DNA from: Desulfosporosinus sp. Sb-LF
Lineage (GTDB): Bacteria > Bacillota > Desulfitobacteriia > Desulfitobacteriales > Desulfitobacteriaceae
Reading direction: 5' to 3'
Assembly: GCF_004766055.1 (NCBI RefSeq)
Contig: NZ_SPQR01000005.1
Coordinates: 62,001-126,000 of the forward strand
DNA length: 64,000 nt
Shown: positions 15,562 to 24,615 of the stretch, piece after piece
Position numbering within the stretch: the first letter of the stretch is position 1
Layout: every line of letters starts with the position of its first letter
Notes under the pieces: generated by a model
The model's database searches: none
The model's input: the letters and a program-made list of their open reading frames with translations, nothing else
What the model was told of the DNA's origin: nothing
Made by a program: the position numbers and the translations under genes

Positions 15562-16836
15562 ATGCTCATCGGAGTAGCCATCAGTATTTTTATATTCAGC
15601 TATTTCTTCATCATTACAGAAAAAATTCCTCGTGCAGTGACCGCAGTTTTTGGTGCCTCACTACTGATTATCCTTGGAGTTCTTACACAAGAAAAGGCGA
15701 TTCATTACATTGATTGGAATACTTTAGGACTCTTGATTGGGATGATGATTATCGTCGATCTAACTCGACGATCTGGGATATTTACCTTTCTGGCAATCTG
15801 GGTTAGCAAAAAGGTCAAGGGGGATCCCCTATTATTGATGCTCTCCTTGTCCCTGCTCACGGCTTTCCTATCTGCACTCTTGGATAACGTCACCACCATG
15901 TTATTGATTGTCCCTGTAGCCCTCTCCATCGCTGATCAATTAGAGGTCGATCCAATACCCTTCCTCTTCAGCCAAATTATCATGAGTAATATTGGTGGTA
16001 CAGCAACTCTTATCGGAGACCCACCTAATATTATTATCGCCGGACAAACAGGTCTCAGTTTTGTGGCCTTTCTTATGAACCTTACTCCCATTATTCTCAT
16101 TATTATTGTTGTTACGCTATTCACTTTCTATTTTATCTATCATCGTAAGTTAGTCACCCAAGAGGAATTAAAAGCTAAACTTATGGATCAAAATGAATGG
16201 GACCACATTAAGGACTTCGCCTTACTCAAGAAAAGCCTCTCAGTCCTGAGCTTAGTGATTCTGGGTTTTTCCCTACATTCCTTTCTTCACTTAGAGACAG
16301 CCACCATTACTCTCAGCGGTGCCATGCTTTTAATGATCTGGACCCATGAAGAGCCCGAAGAGGTTTTCTTGGCAATAGAATGGCCCACGATCTTTTTCTT
16401 TTCCGGTTTGTTTGTTCTTGTCGGGGGACTTATTGAGGTCGGAGTCCTTGACCGTCTGGCAGAATGGAGCATGAGTTTAACTCAAGGGAACCCTCTCTTC
16501 ATGGCCATGTTAATTCTCTTCATATCCGCCCTACTATCATCCTTTCTCGATAATATCCCTTTCGTCGCAACCATGATCCCCCTGATTCAAAAACTTGCCT
16601 TACTCAGCCAGTTCACCCCCACCCAAACAGAACCCCTCTGGTGGGCCTTGTCTCTAGGTGCCTGCCTTGGGGGGAATGGGACCTTGGTCGGAGCCTCCGC
16701 TAATCTCATAGTGGCAGGAATTGCCGAGAAAAACGGAATCAAAATACGATATATTCAATTCTTAAAAGTAGGTTTTCCCGTCATGATCCTCTCTGTATTA
16801 ATTTCATCCGTGTACCTGGTCATTCGTTATTATTAG
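15562..16836 (+). CDS. ArsB/NhaD-type (SLC13-like) membrane permease
   Basis: Ion-transporter superfamily permease of about 424 residues with 10-12 hydrophobic segments. It has the internal repeat LLDNVTTMLLIVPV and SFLDNIPFVATMIPL, plus IGGTATLIGDPPNIIIAGQTG and GGNGTLVGASANL, as in the ArsB/NhaD/P-protein group. The ion (Na+/H+, arsenite or an organic anion) cannot be told. ATG 15562 is preceded by GGGAGGTG and is preferred to TTG 15523, which overlaps the terminator tail. Its leader carries a c-di-GMP riboswitch. Confidence 0.8.
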   Translation: MLIGVAISIFIFSYFFIITEKIPRAVTAVFGASLLIILGVLTQEKAIHYIDWNTLGLLIGMMIIVDLTRRSGIFTFLAIWVSKKVKGDPLLLMLSLSLLTAFLSALLDNVTTMLLIVPVALSIADQLEVDPIPFLFSQIIMSNIGGTATLIGDPPNIIIAGQTGLSFVAFLMNLTPIILIIIVVTLFTFYFIYHRKLVTQEELKAKLMDQNEWDHIKDFALLKKSLSVLSLVILGFSLHSFLHLETATITLSGAMLLMIWTHEEPEEVFLAIEWPTIFFFSGLFVLVGGLIEVGVLDRLAEWSMSLTQGNPLFMAMLILFISALLSSFLDNIPFVATMIPLIQKLALLSQFTPTQTEPLWWALSLGACLGGNGTLVGASANLIVAGIAEKNGIKIRYIQFLKVGFPVMILSVLISSVYLVIRYY

Positions 16837-17876
16837 ACTCCATCCATCCCAACCCCAAAAATGCCCTTCCCACATTTCGGGCAACACCCTCCGTTTAGGC
16901 GATTAACGACCACTGGCTCACGCTCAATCACTGCTTCCCCACACCGAGGACAAACCGTCGCACTTCCTCCCCTGACATTTCCCAGATACACATAGGGAAG
17001 CCATTCTTTAGCTATATCCCCTAATCGTTCTAAGGTTTGTCGTTCCGTTGGAGGAACCGTTAAACGGTATGCAGGATGATAGCCGCTCAAATGCCAAGCT
17101 AGAGGTACACCAAGCTTCTGTAACCATTGGGCCAATCCCCTAATTTCTTTCGGATCATCATTTGCCTCTGGAATGACAAGGGTTGTGATTTCCAGGTGAA
17201 CACGTCCTGCCAAACGCTCGACATTGTCTAAAACCCAAGCTAGTTTTCCTCCACAATAGTGTTGATAAAATTCCTCAGAGAACGCTTTAATATCAATGTT
17301 AACCGCATCAAGCCATGGAATCAGCTCCTCGATAAAACGTGGAGAAATCGTTCCATTACTGACTAGAACTACTTTCCCCCCCTGTGCGCGAATCAGAGGA
17401 GCCGTATCCCTAATCATCTCAAACCACATACTCGGCTCTGAATAAGTAAAACACAGTCCTATTGACTTCCGCTCCTGCCTGGTAAGCTCTGCAAGCTCGG
17501 CAGGAGTTACTTTTTTGCCAACTTGATGTCGCTGAGATATTTCGTGATTTTGACAGAACGAACATCTCAGATTACAGCCAAAGCCTCCCACGGAAAAAAT
17601 CCAAGAGCCAGGATAAAAATGATATAGAGGTTTTTTCTCAATCGGATCCAAATTCCAGGCTGCTACTTCACCATAGATTCTAGAAATGATCTCCCCTTCT
17701 CGATTCTCCCTGGCATGACACCGTCCTGACTGCCCATGTCTCAATTGACATCGCTGAGGACACAAAAGGCAACTCGCATTATAGGAATCTTTACTCAGGT
17801 TACTTATGCTTATATTACTTGTATCCCCAAGACTACTTGCATTGCTAAAATTACTTGTTTTGCTTGTATTACTCAT
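16833..17876 (-). CDS. amrS: AmmeMemoRadiSam-system radical SAM enzyme (AmrS)
   Basis: Radical SAM protein of about 347 residues, related to pyruvate formate-lyase activases. The cluster motif is CSFCQNHEISQ (CxxxCxxC form: LRCSFCQNH). Two other Cys clusters flank it: CLLCPQRCQLRHGQSGRC near the N-terminus and a C-terminal zinc ribbon, VCPRCGEAV...GCCPKCGKG. I chose ATG 17876, which overlaps the stop of the upstream gene; an alternative ATG lies 18 bases upstream. The first 35 residues are a Ser/Asn-rich low-complexity stretch. The biochemical role of this system is not established. Confidence 0.85.
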   Translation of the reverse strand: MSNTSKTSNFSNASSLGDTSNISISNLSKDSYNASCLLCPQRCQLRHGQSGRCHARENREGEIISRIYGEVAAWNLDPIEKKPLYHFYPGSWIFSVGGFGCNLRCSFCQNHEISQRHQVGKKVTPAELAELTRQERKSIGLCFTYSEPSMWFEMIRDTAPLIRAQGGKVVLVSNGTISPRFIEELIPWLDAVNIDIKAFSEEFYQHYCGGKLAWVLDNVERLAGRVHLEITTLVIPEANDDPKEIRGLAQWLQKLGVPLAWHLSGYHPAYRLTVPPTERQTLERLGDIAKEWLPYVYLGNVRGGSATVCPRCGEAVIEREPVVVNRLNGGCCPKCGKGIFGVGMDGV

Positions 17877-19128
17877 AATGACGTTTGACCTCAAAGCGCC
17901 AGAATTCTACTGGGTCCTCCACTGGTATTCCCGCCTTTTGTTTAGCAATGCTCACTTGATCTGCTACAGTATCGACCCCTTCCAAATGTGGAAGCAACAG
18001 CCCGCTTTTTCCGCGTTGGCGAACAACCACACCGTAACGCCAGGGATCAAGCTCTTCTGGTCCTTCGATCTTCTCGAGTTCACCGAGGACATCCACCGTG
18101 AAGCTCAGCGTATCTAGTTCCTCTACTCGGACCGGCCGAAAACGAGGGTCCTGTGTTCCGGCAGCCAGCGCATTATGTTGAATTTCCAGGGCCAAATTTT
18201 CCTGCCAGGGTTCAGTGGTGCCGATACACCCACGCAATTGCCCGTTTTGTTTCAAGGTTACAAAGCACCCTCTCTTCACCACAAACTCTGGTGAATGAGG
18301 GATGTTTAAATCAGGGTCTTCCCGCTTCAAATAAGCACTTAGGCAACCCCTCGCCCATTGCGGCAAGGATGACGAATGATACAGATCCGCTACTAGATAA
18401 CCCACACCGAACGGACCTTCGTACGACAGCACCTCAGGAGCCCCTTCTTTTGCGGCCAGTGCCAAACGAAGGCTCCGATACCCACACTCGCCCGCTCTTT
18501 CGACAAGATCAGTGGGCAAACTAATAATTTTTTTCGTATCTCTTTGAAGAGCCTTGAGCACGGATTGATCAAATTCTGGCCCTGCAGAATCAAACCCGTA
18601 TGGCCCGTCTTCTTTCAAGCGATGGGACATATCCCCACTTGCCACCAGTGCATAACGCCCAGGCAACTCATCTAGGATTTTCCCGATACGTTCACCATAC
18701 TCCTCAGGTTGTTCTAAAGGCATCCCTAAGAGTACAACTTTTCCATTCCAACCTGCCTTCTGTAAAAAATACAGGGGAACAAAGGCACCGTGATCGATTA
18801 CACCCTGCATAGGAACTACACCTGAGAGATGTTTCTGAAACTGCGCAATAACCACAGGGTCGCTGGCAAAGGACAAACTGACCTGCTCAACTCCAAACTG
18901 AGCGAAATTCCCGTAAACGGCATCATCCATCGAAAGTGTGATCCCACCTTTGGTGAGCGGGGCATGCGGGGAAACTAGGATTACCGTCTCTATCTCCGCC
19001 ACAGCTAGACGTCGAGATATCTCATGATAAGCATCCAAACTTGCTTGGCACTTACGTTCTTCTCCCCGCCCAACTTCCGGGACGAGAAGTGGTGGATGTG
19101 GAACAAATACTGTATTGACCAAACCCAT
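17869..19128 (-). CDS. amrBA: Fused AmmeMemoRadiSam proteins B (Memo) and A (AMMECR1)
   Basis: Fusion of 419 residues. Residues 1-255 form a Memo/LigB-like dioxygenase-fold domain: FVPHPPLLVPEVGRG, SPHAPL, DHGAFVPLYFL and ASGDMSHRL supply the His/Asp metal-site positions. Residues about 256-419 are AMMECR1: GCFVTLKQNGQLRGCIGTTEP with the invariant LRGCIG. In many genomes A and B are separate genes beside the radical SAM gene; here they are one protein, overlapped by amrS. This supports joint action in one pathway. The substrate is unknown. AAGGAAGTG precedes the ATG. Confidence 0.85.
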   Translation of the reverse strand: MGLVNTVFVPHPPLLVPEVGRGEERKCQASLDAYHEISRRLAVAEIETVILVSPHAPLTKGGITLSMDDAVYGNFAQFGVEQVSLSFASDPVVIAQFQKHLSGVVPMQGVIDHGAFVPLYFLQKAGWNGKVVLLGMPLEQPEEYGERIGKILDELPGRYALVASGDMSHRLKEDGPYGFDSAGPEFDQSVLKALQRDTKKIISLPTDLVERAGECGYRSLRLALAAKEGAPEVLSYEGPFGVGYLVADLYHSSSLPQWARGCLSAYLKREDPDLNIPHSPEFVVKRGCFVTLKQNGQLRGCIGTTEPWQENLALEIQHNALAAGTQDPRFRPVRVEELDTLSFTVDVLGELEKIEGPEELDPWRYGVVVRQRGKSGLLLPHLEGVDTVADQVSIAKQKAGIPVEDPVEFWRFEVKRHYE

Positions 19129-19389
19129 GCGAGCACTTCCTTTTCGGCATAGTTAACAGGATCATTTTACCCTAATCCTCGTCTGTCATTCAAAAAACTA
19201 CTTTCATTTTCCTTCTTGCCCAACCACCCATCTCTTGCTTTTTTATATGCAATCAGGCTCTTAATGCCCAGATGTTCTTCCAATTTCTTCGAATTCTCAT
19301 TTTGCCAGTTTCTTTGGGGATTGATTAAAATTTTTAAGTTATACTAATGCTTAATGTTTATGACAAAATAAGAACTATGACATTCTCAA

Positions 19390-20862
19390 GTGCAGAGGGG
19401 TCATAAGAATGAGGTGGTACCATTGCTCTGGTTCATTCTAGTAGTTTTAGTATTTTTTTTATTAGGACAACTCATGGCACAGCTCGTTATTGTCTCGGAA
19501 AGTAAGAATCCCGAAAAAACAGCATCATGGCTCGCAATCTTCGCCATTTGGCCGTTCTTCGGGCTGATTCTTTATATCCTTTTTGGTTGTTCTCCGCGAA
19601 AAGCCAAGCTCTTTCGCTCTAAACATTTACCCGGCAACCGATTGCCCCATATCTCATACCAACAAAAAGAAGAGCTTTCTTCAGAGGACATCTTTTTCCA
19701 TGAAGGATCCGCCTCCAGTAAACGCCTAGCGCGCCTATTGCTTCAAAGCGGCTTCGCGCCTTTGTCCCGGAACAACCGAATTACGGTCCTCACGAATGGG
19801 GAAGAAAAATTCCAGGCTTTAATACGCGATCTAGAATCAGCACAAGACCATATTCACATGGAGTACTACATCTTTCGAGCGGATCAAATCGGAAAAGAAA
19901 TTCAAGGCCTCCTCATCCGCAAATCCCGTTCCGGAGTCAAAGTCCGTATGATTTTTGATGGGCTGGGCAGCCACAACCTTCCGAAAACGTTTCTTCGAGC
20001 CTTGACTGAAGCAGGAATTGAAATTGGTTGGTTTTTCCCCCTACAATTTCCTCAACTGATCGGCACTCTGAACTACCGAAATCATCGCAAGCTGGTCGTT
20101 ATCGATGGGAAAACTGGATATCTCGGTGGAATTAACGTCGGAGACGAGTATTTATCACGAGATCCTAAGTTCGGATTCTGGCGAGATACGCATCTTCGTC
20201 TGGAAGGAGAAAGCGTACAGACACTGCAAGAAACCTTCCTAAACGACTGGTATTTTATAACTCATAAAGAAATTACTGAAGAACGCTATTATCCTCCCCT
20301 TGAACCTTTCGGAGAATCCCTCACTCAGGTGATCGCAGGCGGGCCGGATTCTAAGCGGGAATCCATGAAGGAGCTCTTCTTTACGATTCTAGCCACTGCT
20401 CAGAAAGAAATTCTTCTAACAACACCGTATTTCATCCCGGATGAAAGCATGATTATGGCCTTAAAATCGGCAGCACTCAGTGGAATCATCGTCAAAGTCT
20501 TAGTTCAAGGGAAGCCTGATCACAAAATCCCCTATCTCGCCTCTTCCTCTTACTATGAAGACCTATTAAGCGCTGGAGTTGAAATCTACCGCTACCAAAA
20601 GGGAATATTACATTGTAAAGTTCTAACAGTCGATGAACAGATTTGCATTGTTGGTTCGGCTAATTTTGATATTAGAAGTTTTCAATTAGATTTTGAGCTT
20701 AGTGCCATGCTGTATAGTTCCGAGTTGGCCACCAGATTGAACAAGGATTTCACCCTAGATCTAATGGATAGCATCCGGGTTGATAGAGAAGATCATGCCA
20801 ATCGCCCTGTATGGCAAAAAATTAAGGAAGCAAACGCGCGTCTTCTGTCACCCTTGCTATAG
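19390..20862 (+). CDS. cls: Cardiolipin synthase
   Basis: Phospholipase-D superfamily enzyme of 490 residues that condenses phosphatidylglycerol to cardiolipin. Two hydrophobic N-terminal segments (LLWFILVVLVFFLLGQLMA and LAIFAIWPFFGLILYILF) anchor it in the membrane. The two HKD motifs are HRKLVVIDGKTGYLGGIN (about 237) and HCKVLTVDEQICIVGSANFD (about 422). Length matches Bacillus ClsA/YwnE. The start is uncertain: GTG 19390 gives the full frame, while GTG 19402 region or TTG 19423 have better upstream purine stretches. Monocistronic. Confidence 0.9.
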   Translation: MQRGHKNEVVPLLWFILVVLVFFLLGQLMAQLVIVSESKNPEKTASWLAIFAIWPFFGLILYILFGCSPRKAKLFRSKHLPGNRLPHISYQQKEELSSEDIFFHEGSASSKRLARLLLQSGFAPLSRNNRITVLTNGEEKFQALIRDLESAQDHIHMEYYIFRADQIGKEIQGLLIRKSRSGVKVRMIFDGLGSHNLPKTFLRALTEAGIEIGWFFPLQFPQLIGTLNYRNHRKLVVIDGKTGYLGGINVGDEYLSRDPKFGFWRDTHLRLEGESVQTLQETFLNDWYFITHKEITEERYYPPLEPFGESLTQVIAGGPDSKRESMKELFFTILATAQKEILLTTPYFIPDESMIMALKSAALSGIIVKVLVQGKPDHKIPYLASSSYYEDLLSAGVEIYRYQKGILHCKVLTVDEQICIVGSANFDIRSFQLDFELSAMLYSSELATRLNKDFTLDLMDSIRVDREDHANRPVWQKIKEANARLLSPLL

Positions 20863-20941
20863 TGACAATCGTTATTTTTAGAATGCATGATCTGTAAGCA
20901 TTCGCGGAAGACTAAACTTACCATTTAAGGAGGTGTCTTTA

Positions 20942-21439
20942 ATGCCGATTCAACTCAGCCAAAAAGAAACCATGTTTTTACAAGATCTCAAACAACACGA
21001 ACAACACTGCGTCCAGAAATACAACAAATACTCCAACGAAGCACAAGATCCTCAGCTTAAACAACTCTTTCAGACCCATGCCTCTCATGAACAGCAACAT
21101 TTTAATACCATCACTCAGATCTTAAGCGGACAGACTCCGAACATGAACCAAGGGCAAGGACAACAGGGGCAGGGTCAACAACAAAGCCCAGCCATGCAAT
21201 CGGGGCAAGGAAGTGGAATGCAGGCACAAGGTGCCGCATTCAATCAGAACGATGCAGAATTAGCCAATGATATGCTCTCGACGGAGAAATATATCTCAAG
21301 CACCTATGATACGGCAATCTTTGAATTCCAGGATAAAAATGTACGTCAAGCTTTAAACCACATTCAGAAAGAAGAGCAAGAACATGGAGAAGACCTCTTC
21401 AACTATATGAAATCTCATGGCATGTACAACGTTCAGTAG
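20942..21439 (+). CDS. cotF: CotF-like spore coat protein
   Basis: Ferritin-like helical protein of 165 residues of the CotF/YhcQ spore coat family: LSQKETMFLQDLKQHEQHC, then ASHEQQHFNTI, a Gln/Gly-rich linker (about 65-95) and a second helical half with LSTEKYISSTYDTAIFEF and KEEQEHGEDLF. ATG 20942 follows a near-ideal TAAGGAGGTG. It lies just upstream of the SpoVA-type operon, and a terminator at 21475-21515 separates them. Expected in the outer spore layers of the mother cell. Confidence 0.85.
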   Translation: MPIQLSQKETMFLQDLKQHEQHCVQKYNKYSNEAQDPQLKQLFQTHASHEQQHFNTITQILSGQTPNMNQGQGQQGQGQQQSPAMQSGQGSGMQAQGAAFNQNDAELANDMLSTEKYISSTYDTAIFEFQDKNVRQALNHIQKEEQEHGEDLFNYMKSHGMYNVQ

Positions 21440-21474
21440 CACCTATACCACATACATTGCGCGGTCTTTTAAAT

Positions 21475-21515
21475 AAGAGGGTTAAGAGTTTTATTTAAAG
21501 CTTTTAACCCTCTTT
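21475..21515 (+). terminator. Terminator after cotF-like gene
   Basis: AAGAGGGTTAAGAG and CTTTTAACCCTCTT pair around an AT-rich loop and are followed by TT. It isolates the coat gene from the operon that follows. Confidence 0.75.
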
Positions 21516-21598
21516 GGAGATAGAAAAAGGCCTATAGTTCAGGCTATCGAGGATTAATTTACCAGCTTATTAAGAGAGTCAATAGATTTCTATAAAGC

Positions 21599-21605
21599 CA
21601 TACTA
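21599..21605 (+). promoter_or_regulatory. Possible sigma-G type -10 element
   Basis: CATACTA matches the forespore sigma-G -10 consensus and lies 28 bases before the first ATG of the SpoVA-type operon. A matching -35 is weak (sequence near 21577-21584). Forespore expression would fit spoVA genes, which are sigma-G controlled in Bacillus. Confidence 0.45.
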
Positions 21606-21632
21606 AAGTTTGTGACAATGGAGGTTGATACT

Positions 21633-21839
21633 ATGACGGTTGGTTCTCAAGTTAAACAAACTTTAGCGAGTTTGAAGGGGGCCCGTGGAACCTTAAGAGT
21701 GTATAGTACTCAAACAAGAGATAAAGAAACTAGGTCTATATTTAAATACGCACTCAAAGAAACCAGTTCAATTATTGAAGATCTAGAAAACAGATTACAG
21801 ACACTCGAATTTGAAGAACCCCAGTATAAAGGGAATTAA
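21633..21839 (+). CDS. DUF1657 protein 1
   Basis: Small helical protein of 68 residues: MTVGSQVKQTLASLKGARG at the start and LENRLQTLEFEEPQYKGN at the end, closely parallel to the second DUF1657 protein at 24616. ATG 21633 follows GGAGGTTG; an in-frame GTG at 21612 is less likely. DUF1657 genes are characteristic companions of SpoVA cassettes with YetF. Function unknown. Confidence 0.85.
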   Translation: MTVGSQVKQTLASLKGARGTLRVYSTQTRDKETRSIFKYALKETSSIIEDLENRLQTLEFEEPQYKGN

Positions 21840-21854
21840 AAGGTAGGTATACAT

Positions 21855-22712
21855 ATGCAGGAATGGGCGCAGGTACTTTTAAAATCAATCGCTTTGTTTT
21901 TTTTAGTATGGGCAGCTATCAGGCTAATGGGCAAACGAAATATGAGCCAGATTAATCCCTTCAATTTTATAAGTTATATCGTTATCGCCATAGTGGCGTC
22001 TTTAATGTCTATAAACCTCATTAATCTATTCTCTGGTTTTATCGCACTACTGGTCTGGGTAGCTTTACCCATCGCCCTGGATTATCTCTCAATCAAGAGT
22101 AAGATAATGCACGAGTTAATCCATGGGAAAGAAGCCGTGTTAATCAAGCATGGCAAGATTATGGAAGATAATCTTATGAGTGTACGAATGACTGGTGAGG
22201 ACCTTTTAGCTCAACTTCGTTCTAGGAACGCATTCAACATGGCCGATGTAGAATTCGCAGTGATGGAGACCAACGGCATCATCAATCCGTACTTAAAGTC
22301 AGACAAAAAGCCCGTTACCCCACACGACCTTGGAACTAAAGTTGCTCCACAAGCTGAACCACAAACTATAGCCCTTGATGGAAATATGTTAGAAGAGCCC
22401 CTGGCCTCTTTAGGACTTAACCCGCAGTGGTTAAGTACCGAACTCGATAAGATAGGAGTTTCCCTTGAGAACGTATTTCTCGGTCAGGTCGACTCATCAG
22501 GAGAATTATATCTTGACCTCTTCGACGATGTCGTTCAAATCCCTCAACCCAAGGTCAAGGAAATGCTCTATGCTATCCTTGAAAAGAGCCAGGCTGACTT
22601 TGTAACGTTTGCTCTGCAAACTGAGGATACTAAAGCAAAAGCGATGTTTTCTAAAAACTCTCGAAAACTTGAAGATCTCCTGAACAAATTACGTCCTTAC
22701 TTATTGCATTAA
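21855..22712 (+). CDS. DUF421 (YetF/YdfR-like) membrane protein
   Basis: Protein of 285 residues with three N-terminal membrane helices (ALFFLVWAAIRLMGKRNMSQ, then two more up to about residue 80) and a soluble DUF421 region with VRMTGEDLLAQLRSRNAFNM and DVEFAVMETNGIINPYLKS. A C-terminal extension (about 180-285) goes beyond the core YetF fold. YetF-like proteins coded in mobile spoVA operons of Bacillus are linked to spore heat resistance. It lies 15 bases after DUF1657 and 11 bases before spoVAC. Confidence 0.85.
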   Translation: MQEWAQVLLKSIALFFLVWAAIRLMGKRNMSQINPFNFISYIVIAIVASLMSINLINLFSGFIALLVWVALPIALDYLSIKSKIMHELIHGKEAVLIKHGKIMEDNLMSVRMTGEDLLAQLRSRNAFNMADVEFAVMETNGIINPYLKSDKKPVTPHDLGTKVAPQAEPQTIALDGNMLEEPLASLGLNPQWLSTELDKIGVSLENVFLGQVDSSGELYLDLFDDVVQIPQPKVKEMLYAILEKSQADFVTFALQTEDTKAKAMFSKNSRKLEDLLNKLRPYLLH

Positions 22713-22723
22713 GAGGTGCTGTT

Positions 22724-23203
22724 ATGTCCATCAAGAAGAAAAAAAAGCTTTCTCCTACTCAGCAGGAATACCAACAATTTGCTCAAGAAAGAGAGCCAAA
22801 ACGACCGATTGTTTTAAACTGTGTCAAGGCTTTTTTCGTGGGAGGGTTTATTTGTACTCTCGGTCAAGCCATACAAATGTTCTTTGTTAAGTATTTTCAC
22901 CTTTCTCAAGAAAGTGCCAGCAATCCTACAGTGGCAGTGGTCATTATCATAACTGTCTTATTAACAGGTTTCGGAGTATTTGACCATATTGCCCAGTTTG
23001 CCGGAGCAGGTACCGTTATTCCAATTACCGGCTTTGCCAATACCATCGCTTCAGCTGCCATTGAACACCAAACTGAAGGTTATGTTCTGGGCGTCGGGGG
23101 AAATATGTTTAAACTCGCAGGCCCGGTAATCGTTTTTGGTGTCTTCTCTGCCTTTGTCGTTTCCCTAGTCGTTATAAGTTTAAGAGCATTGGGTGTGATA
23201 TAA
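22724..23203 (+). CDS. spoVAC: Stage V sporulation protein AC
   Basis: Inner spore membrane channel subunit of 159 residues involved in dipicolinic acid uptake and release. A Lys-rich start is followed by four hydrophobic helices. Family motifs are AFFVGGFICTLGQAIQ, GFGVFDHIAQFAGAGT and VIPITGFANTIASAAIEH. SpoVAC is the mechanosensitive-like component in Bacillus. The gene touches spoVAD without a gap. Paralogous to SpoVAE at 24226. Confidence 0.93.
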   Translation: MSIKKKKKLSPTQQEYQQFAQEREPKRPIVLNCVKAFFVGGFICTLGQAIQMFFVKYFHLSQESASNPTVAVVIIITVLLTGFGVFDHIAQFAGAGTVIPITGFANTIASAAIEHQTEGYVLGVGGNMFKLAGPVIVFGVFSAFVVSLVVISLRALGVI

Positions 23204-24208
23204 ATGTTAAAAGGTCATCAGACCTGGGTTTTCGAGACAAAACCCACCATTATCGCTTCAGCTGCAGTAGGGGGACCCTATGAAGCGCAAGGTCTATTAG
23301 CTTCCGATTTCGACCTCCTCCATGGAGATATCCGACTTGGACAAGATAGCTTTGAAAAAGCGGAACAAAAACTGCAAGAACAGGCCTGTGAGATAGCTAT
23401 AAAAAAGGCCAATATGAAAAAGGAAGATGTTCAGTTTTTGCTTAGCGGAGATTTGATCAACCAGATTTTCCCCAGCAGTTTTTCTGCTCGTACTTTGTCC
23501 GTTCCTTTTCTAGGGCTTTATGGTGCTTGTTCTACTTCTATGGAAGGGTTGTCACTGGCCTCCCTTCTTGTCGATAGTAAATTTGCCAAGAATGCTTTAG
23601 TCTGCGTATCCAGCCATAATGCAGCTTCGGAAAAACAGTTCAGGTATCCAACAGAATATGGTTCCCAAAAACCGCCCACAGCCCAATGGACTGTAACGGG
23701 ATCAGGAGCCGCTCTGGTTGCTGATCAGGGAGAAGGTCCAAAAGTAACGGCATCAACTATCGGGCGAGTGATTGATATGGGGCTTTCTGATCCCTTCAAT
23801 ATGGGGGCAGCAATGGCTCCAGCAGCAGTTGATACCCTTGAAGCACATTTTAGAGATTTAGATCGAGATCCCAGTTATTATGATCTGATTGCCACGGGTG
23901 ACCTTGGTAGAGTTGGTCATAGGATTGCAGGCGATTTATTAAAAAAGCATGGTCTTAACATACCCGAAGGGATCTTCACAGATTGCGGGATTTTAATCTA
24001 CAAGGAGGATCAACCTGTCGTTATGGCTGGTGGCAGTGGATGCGGTTGTGCTGCAGTGACGACCTTTGGCCACTTTCTAAATCGCATGCGTAAGGGAGAG
24101 TTAAGAAAGATCCTAGTCATTGCCACAGGCGCCTTACTTTCTCCTATGTCCTACCAGCAGAAAGAAAGTATCCCTTCGATTGCCCATGCAGTATGCATCG
24201 AGATCTAA
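23204..24208 (+). CDS. spoVAD: Stage V sporulation protein AD
   Basis: Thiolase-fold protein of 334 residues that binds dipicolinic acid on the inner spore membrane. Motifs are ASAAVGGPYEAQG, the pseudo-active-site region LGLYGACSTSMEGLSLAS and MGAAMAPAAVDTLEAHF. The ATG immediately follows the spoVAC stop codon, which shows translational coupling. Length is the family norm. Confidence 0.93.
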   Translation: MLKGHQTWVFETKPTIIASAAVGGPYEAQGLLASDFDLLHGDIRLGQDSFEKAEQKLQEQACEIAIKKANMKKEDVQFLLSGDLINQIFPSSFSARTLSVPFLGLYGACSTSMEGLSLASLLVDSKFAKNALVCVSSHNAASEKQFRYPTEYGSQKPPTAQWTVTGSGAALVADQGEGPKVTASTIGRVIDMGLSDPFNMGAAMAPAAVDTLEAHFRDLDRDPSYYDLIATGDLGRVGHRIAGDLLKKHGLNIPEGIFTDCGILIYKEDQPVVMAGGSGCGCAAVTTFGHFLNRMRKGELRKILVIATGALLSPMSYQQKESIPSIAHAVCIEI

Positions 24209-24225
24209 AGGAGCTGTTTATTAGG

Positions 24226-24579
24226 ATGGAGAAATTTTTATGGGCTTTTATAGTGGGCGGTTTGATTTGTGTGATTGGACAGTTAATGCTCGATGGACTA
24301 AAACTAACCCCTGCCCATACGACAAGTACCTTAGTCGTCGTGGGAGCGATTCTTGGAGGATTGGGGCTTTATGATCCACTTGTCAAATTTGCTGGTGCAG
24401 GAGCAACGATACCTATATGCAGTTTTGGCAATTCTTTGGTAAAAGGCGCTTTAAAGGAATTTGATTCTACTGGCCTTATCGGGGTTTTAACCGGTATCTT
24501 TCAGATTACAAGTGCAGGTATATCTGCTGCGATCATCTTTGGCTTCCTTGGGGCACTCGTATTTAAACCCAAAGGTTAA
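24226..24579 (+). CDS. spoVAE: Stage V sporulation protein AE (AEb type)
   Basis: Membrane protein of 117 residues: MEKFLWAFIVGGLICVIGQL, then GGLGLYDPLVKFAGAGATI and PICSFGNSLVKGALKE, the SpoVAEb pattern and a shorter relative of SpoVAC. I chose ATG 24226 because it gives the standard N-terminus and follows AAAGGAG; the frame is open further upstream into spoVAD. Completes the AC-AD-AEb core seen in spoVA cassettes that lack AA, AB and AF. Confidence 0.9.
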   Translation: MEKFLWAFIVGGLICVIGQLMLDGLKLTPAHTTSTLVVVGAILGGLGLYDPLVKFAGAGATIPICSFGNSLVKGALKEFDSTGLIGVLTGIFQITSAGISAAIIFGFLGALVFKPKG

Positions 24580-24615
24580 GTCACTTGAGACTCTATGAAG
24601 GAGGTGAAAAAAGAC

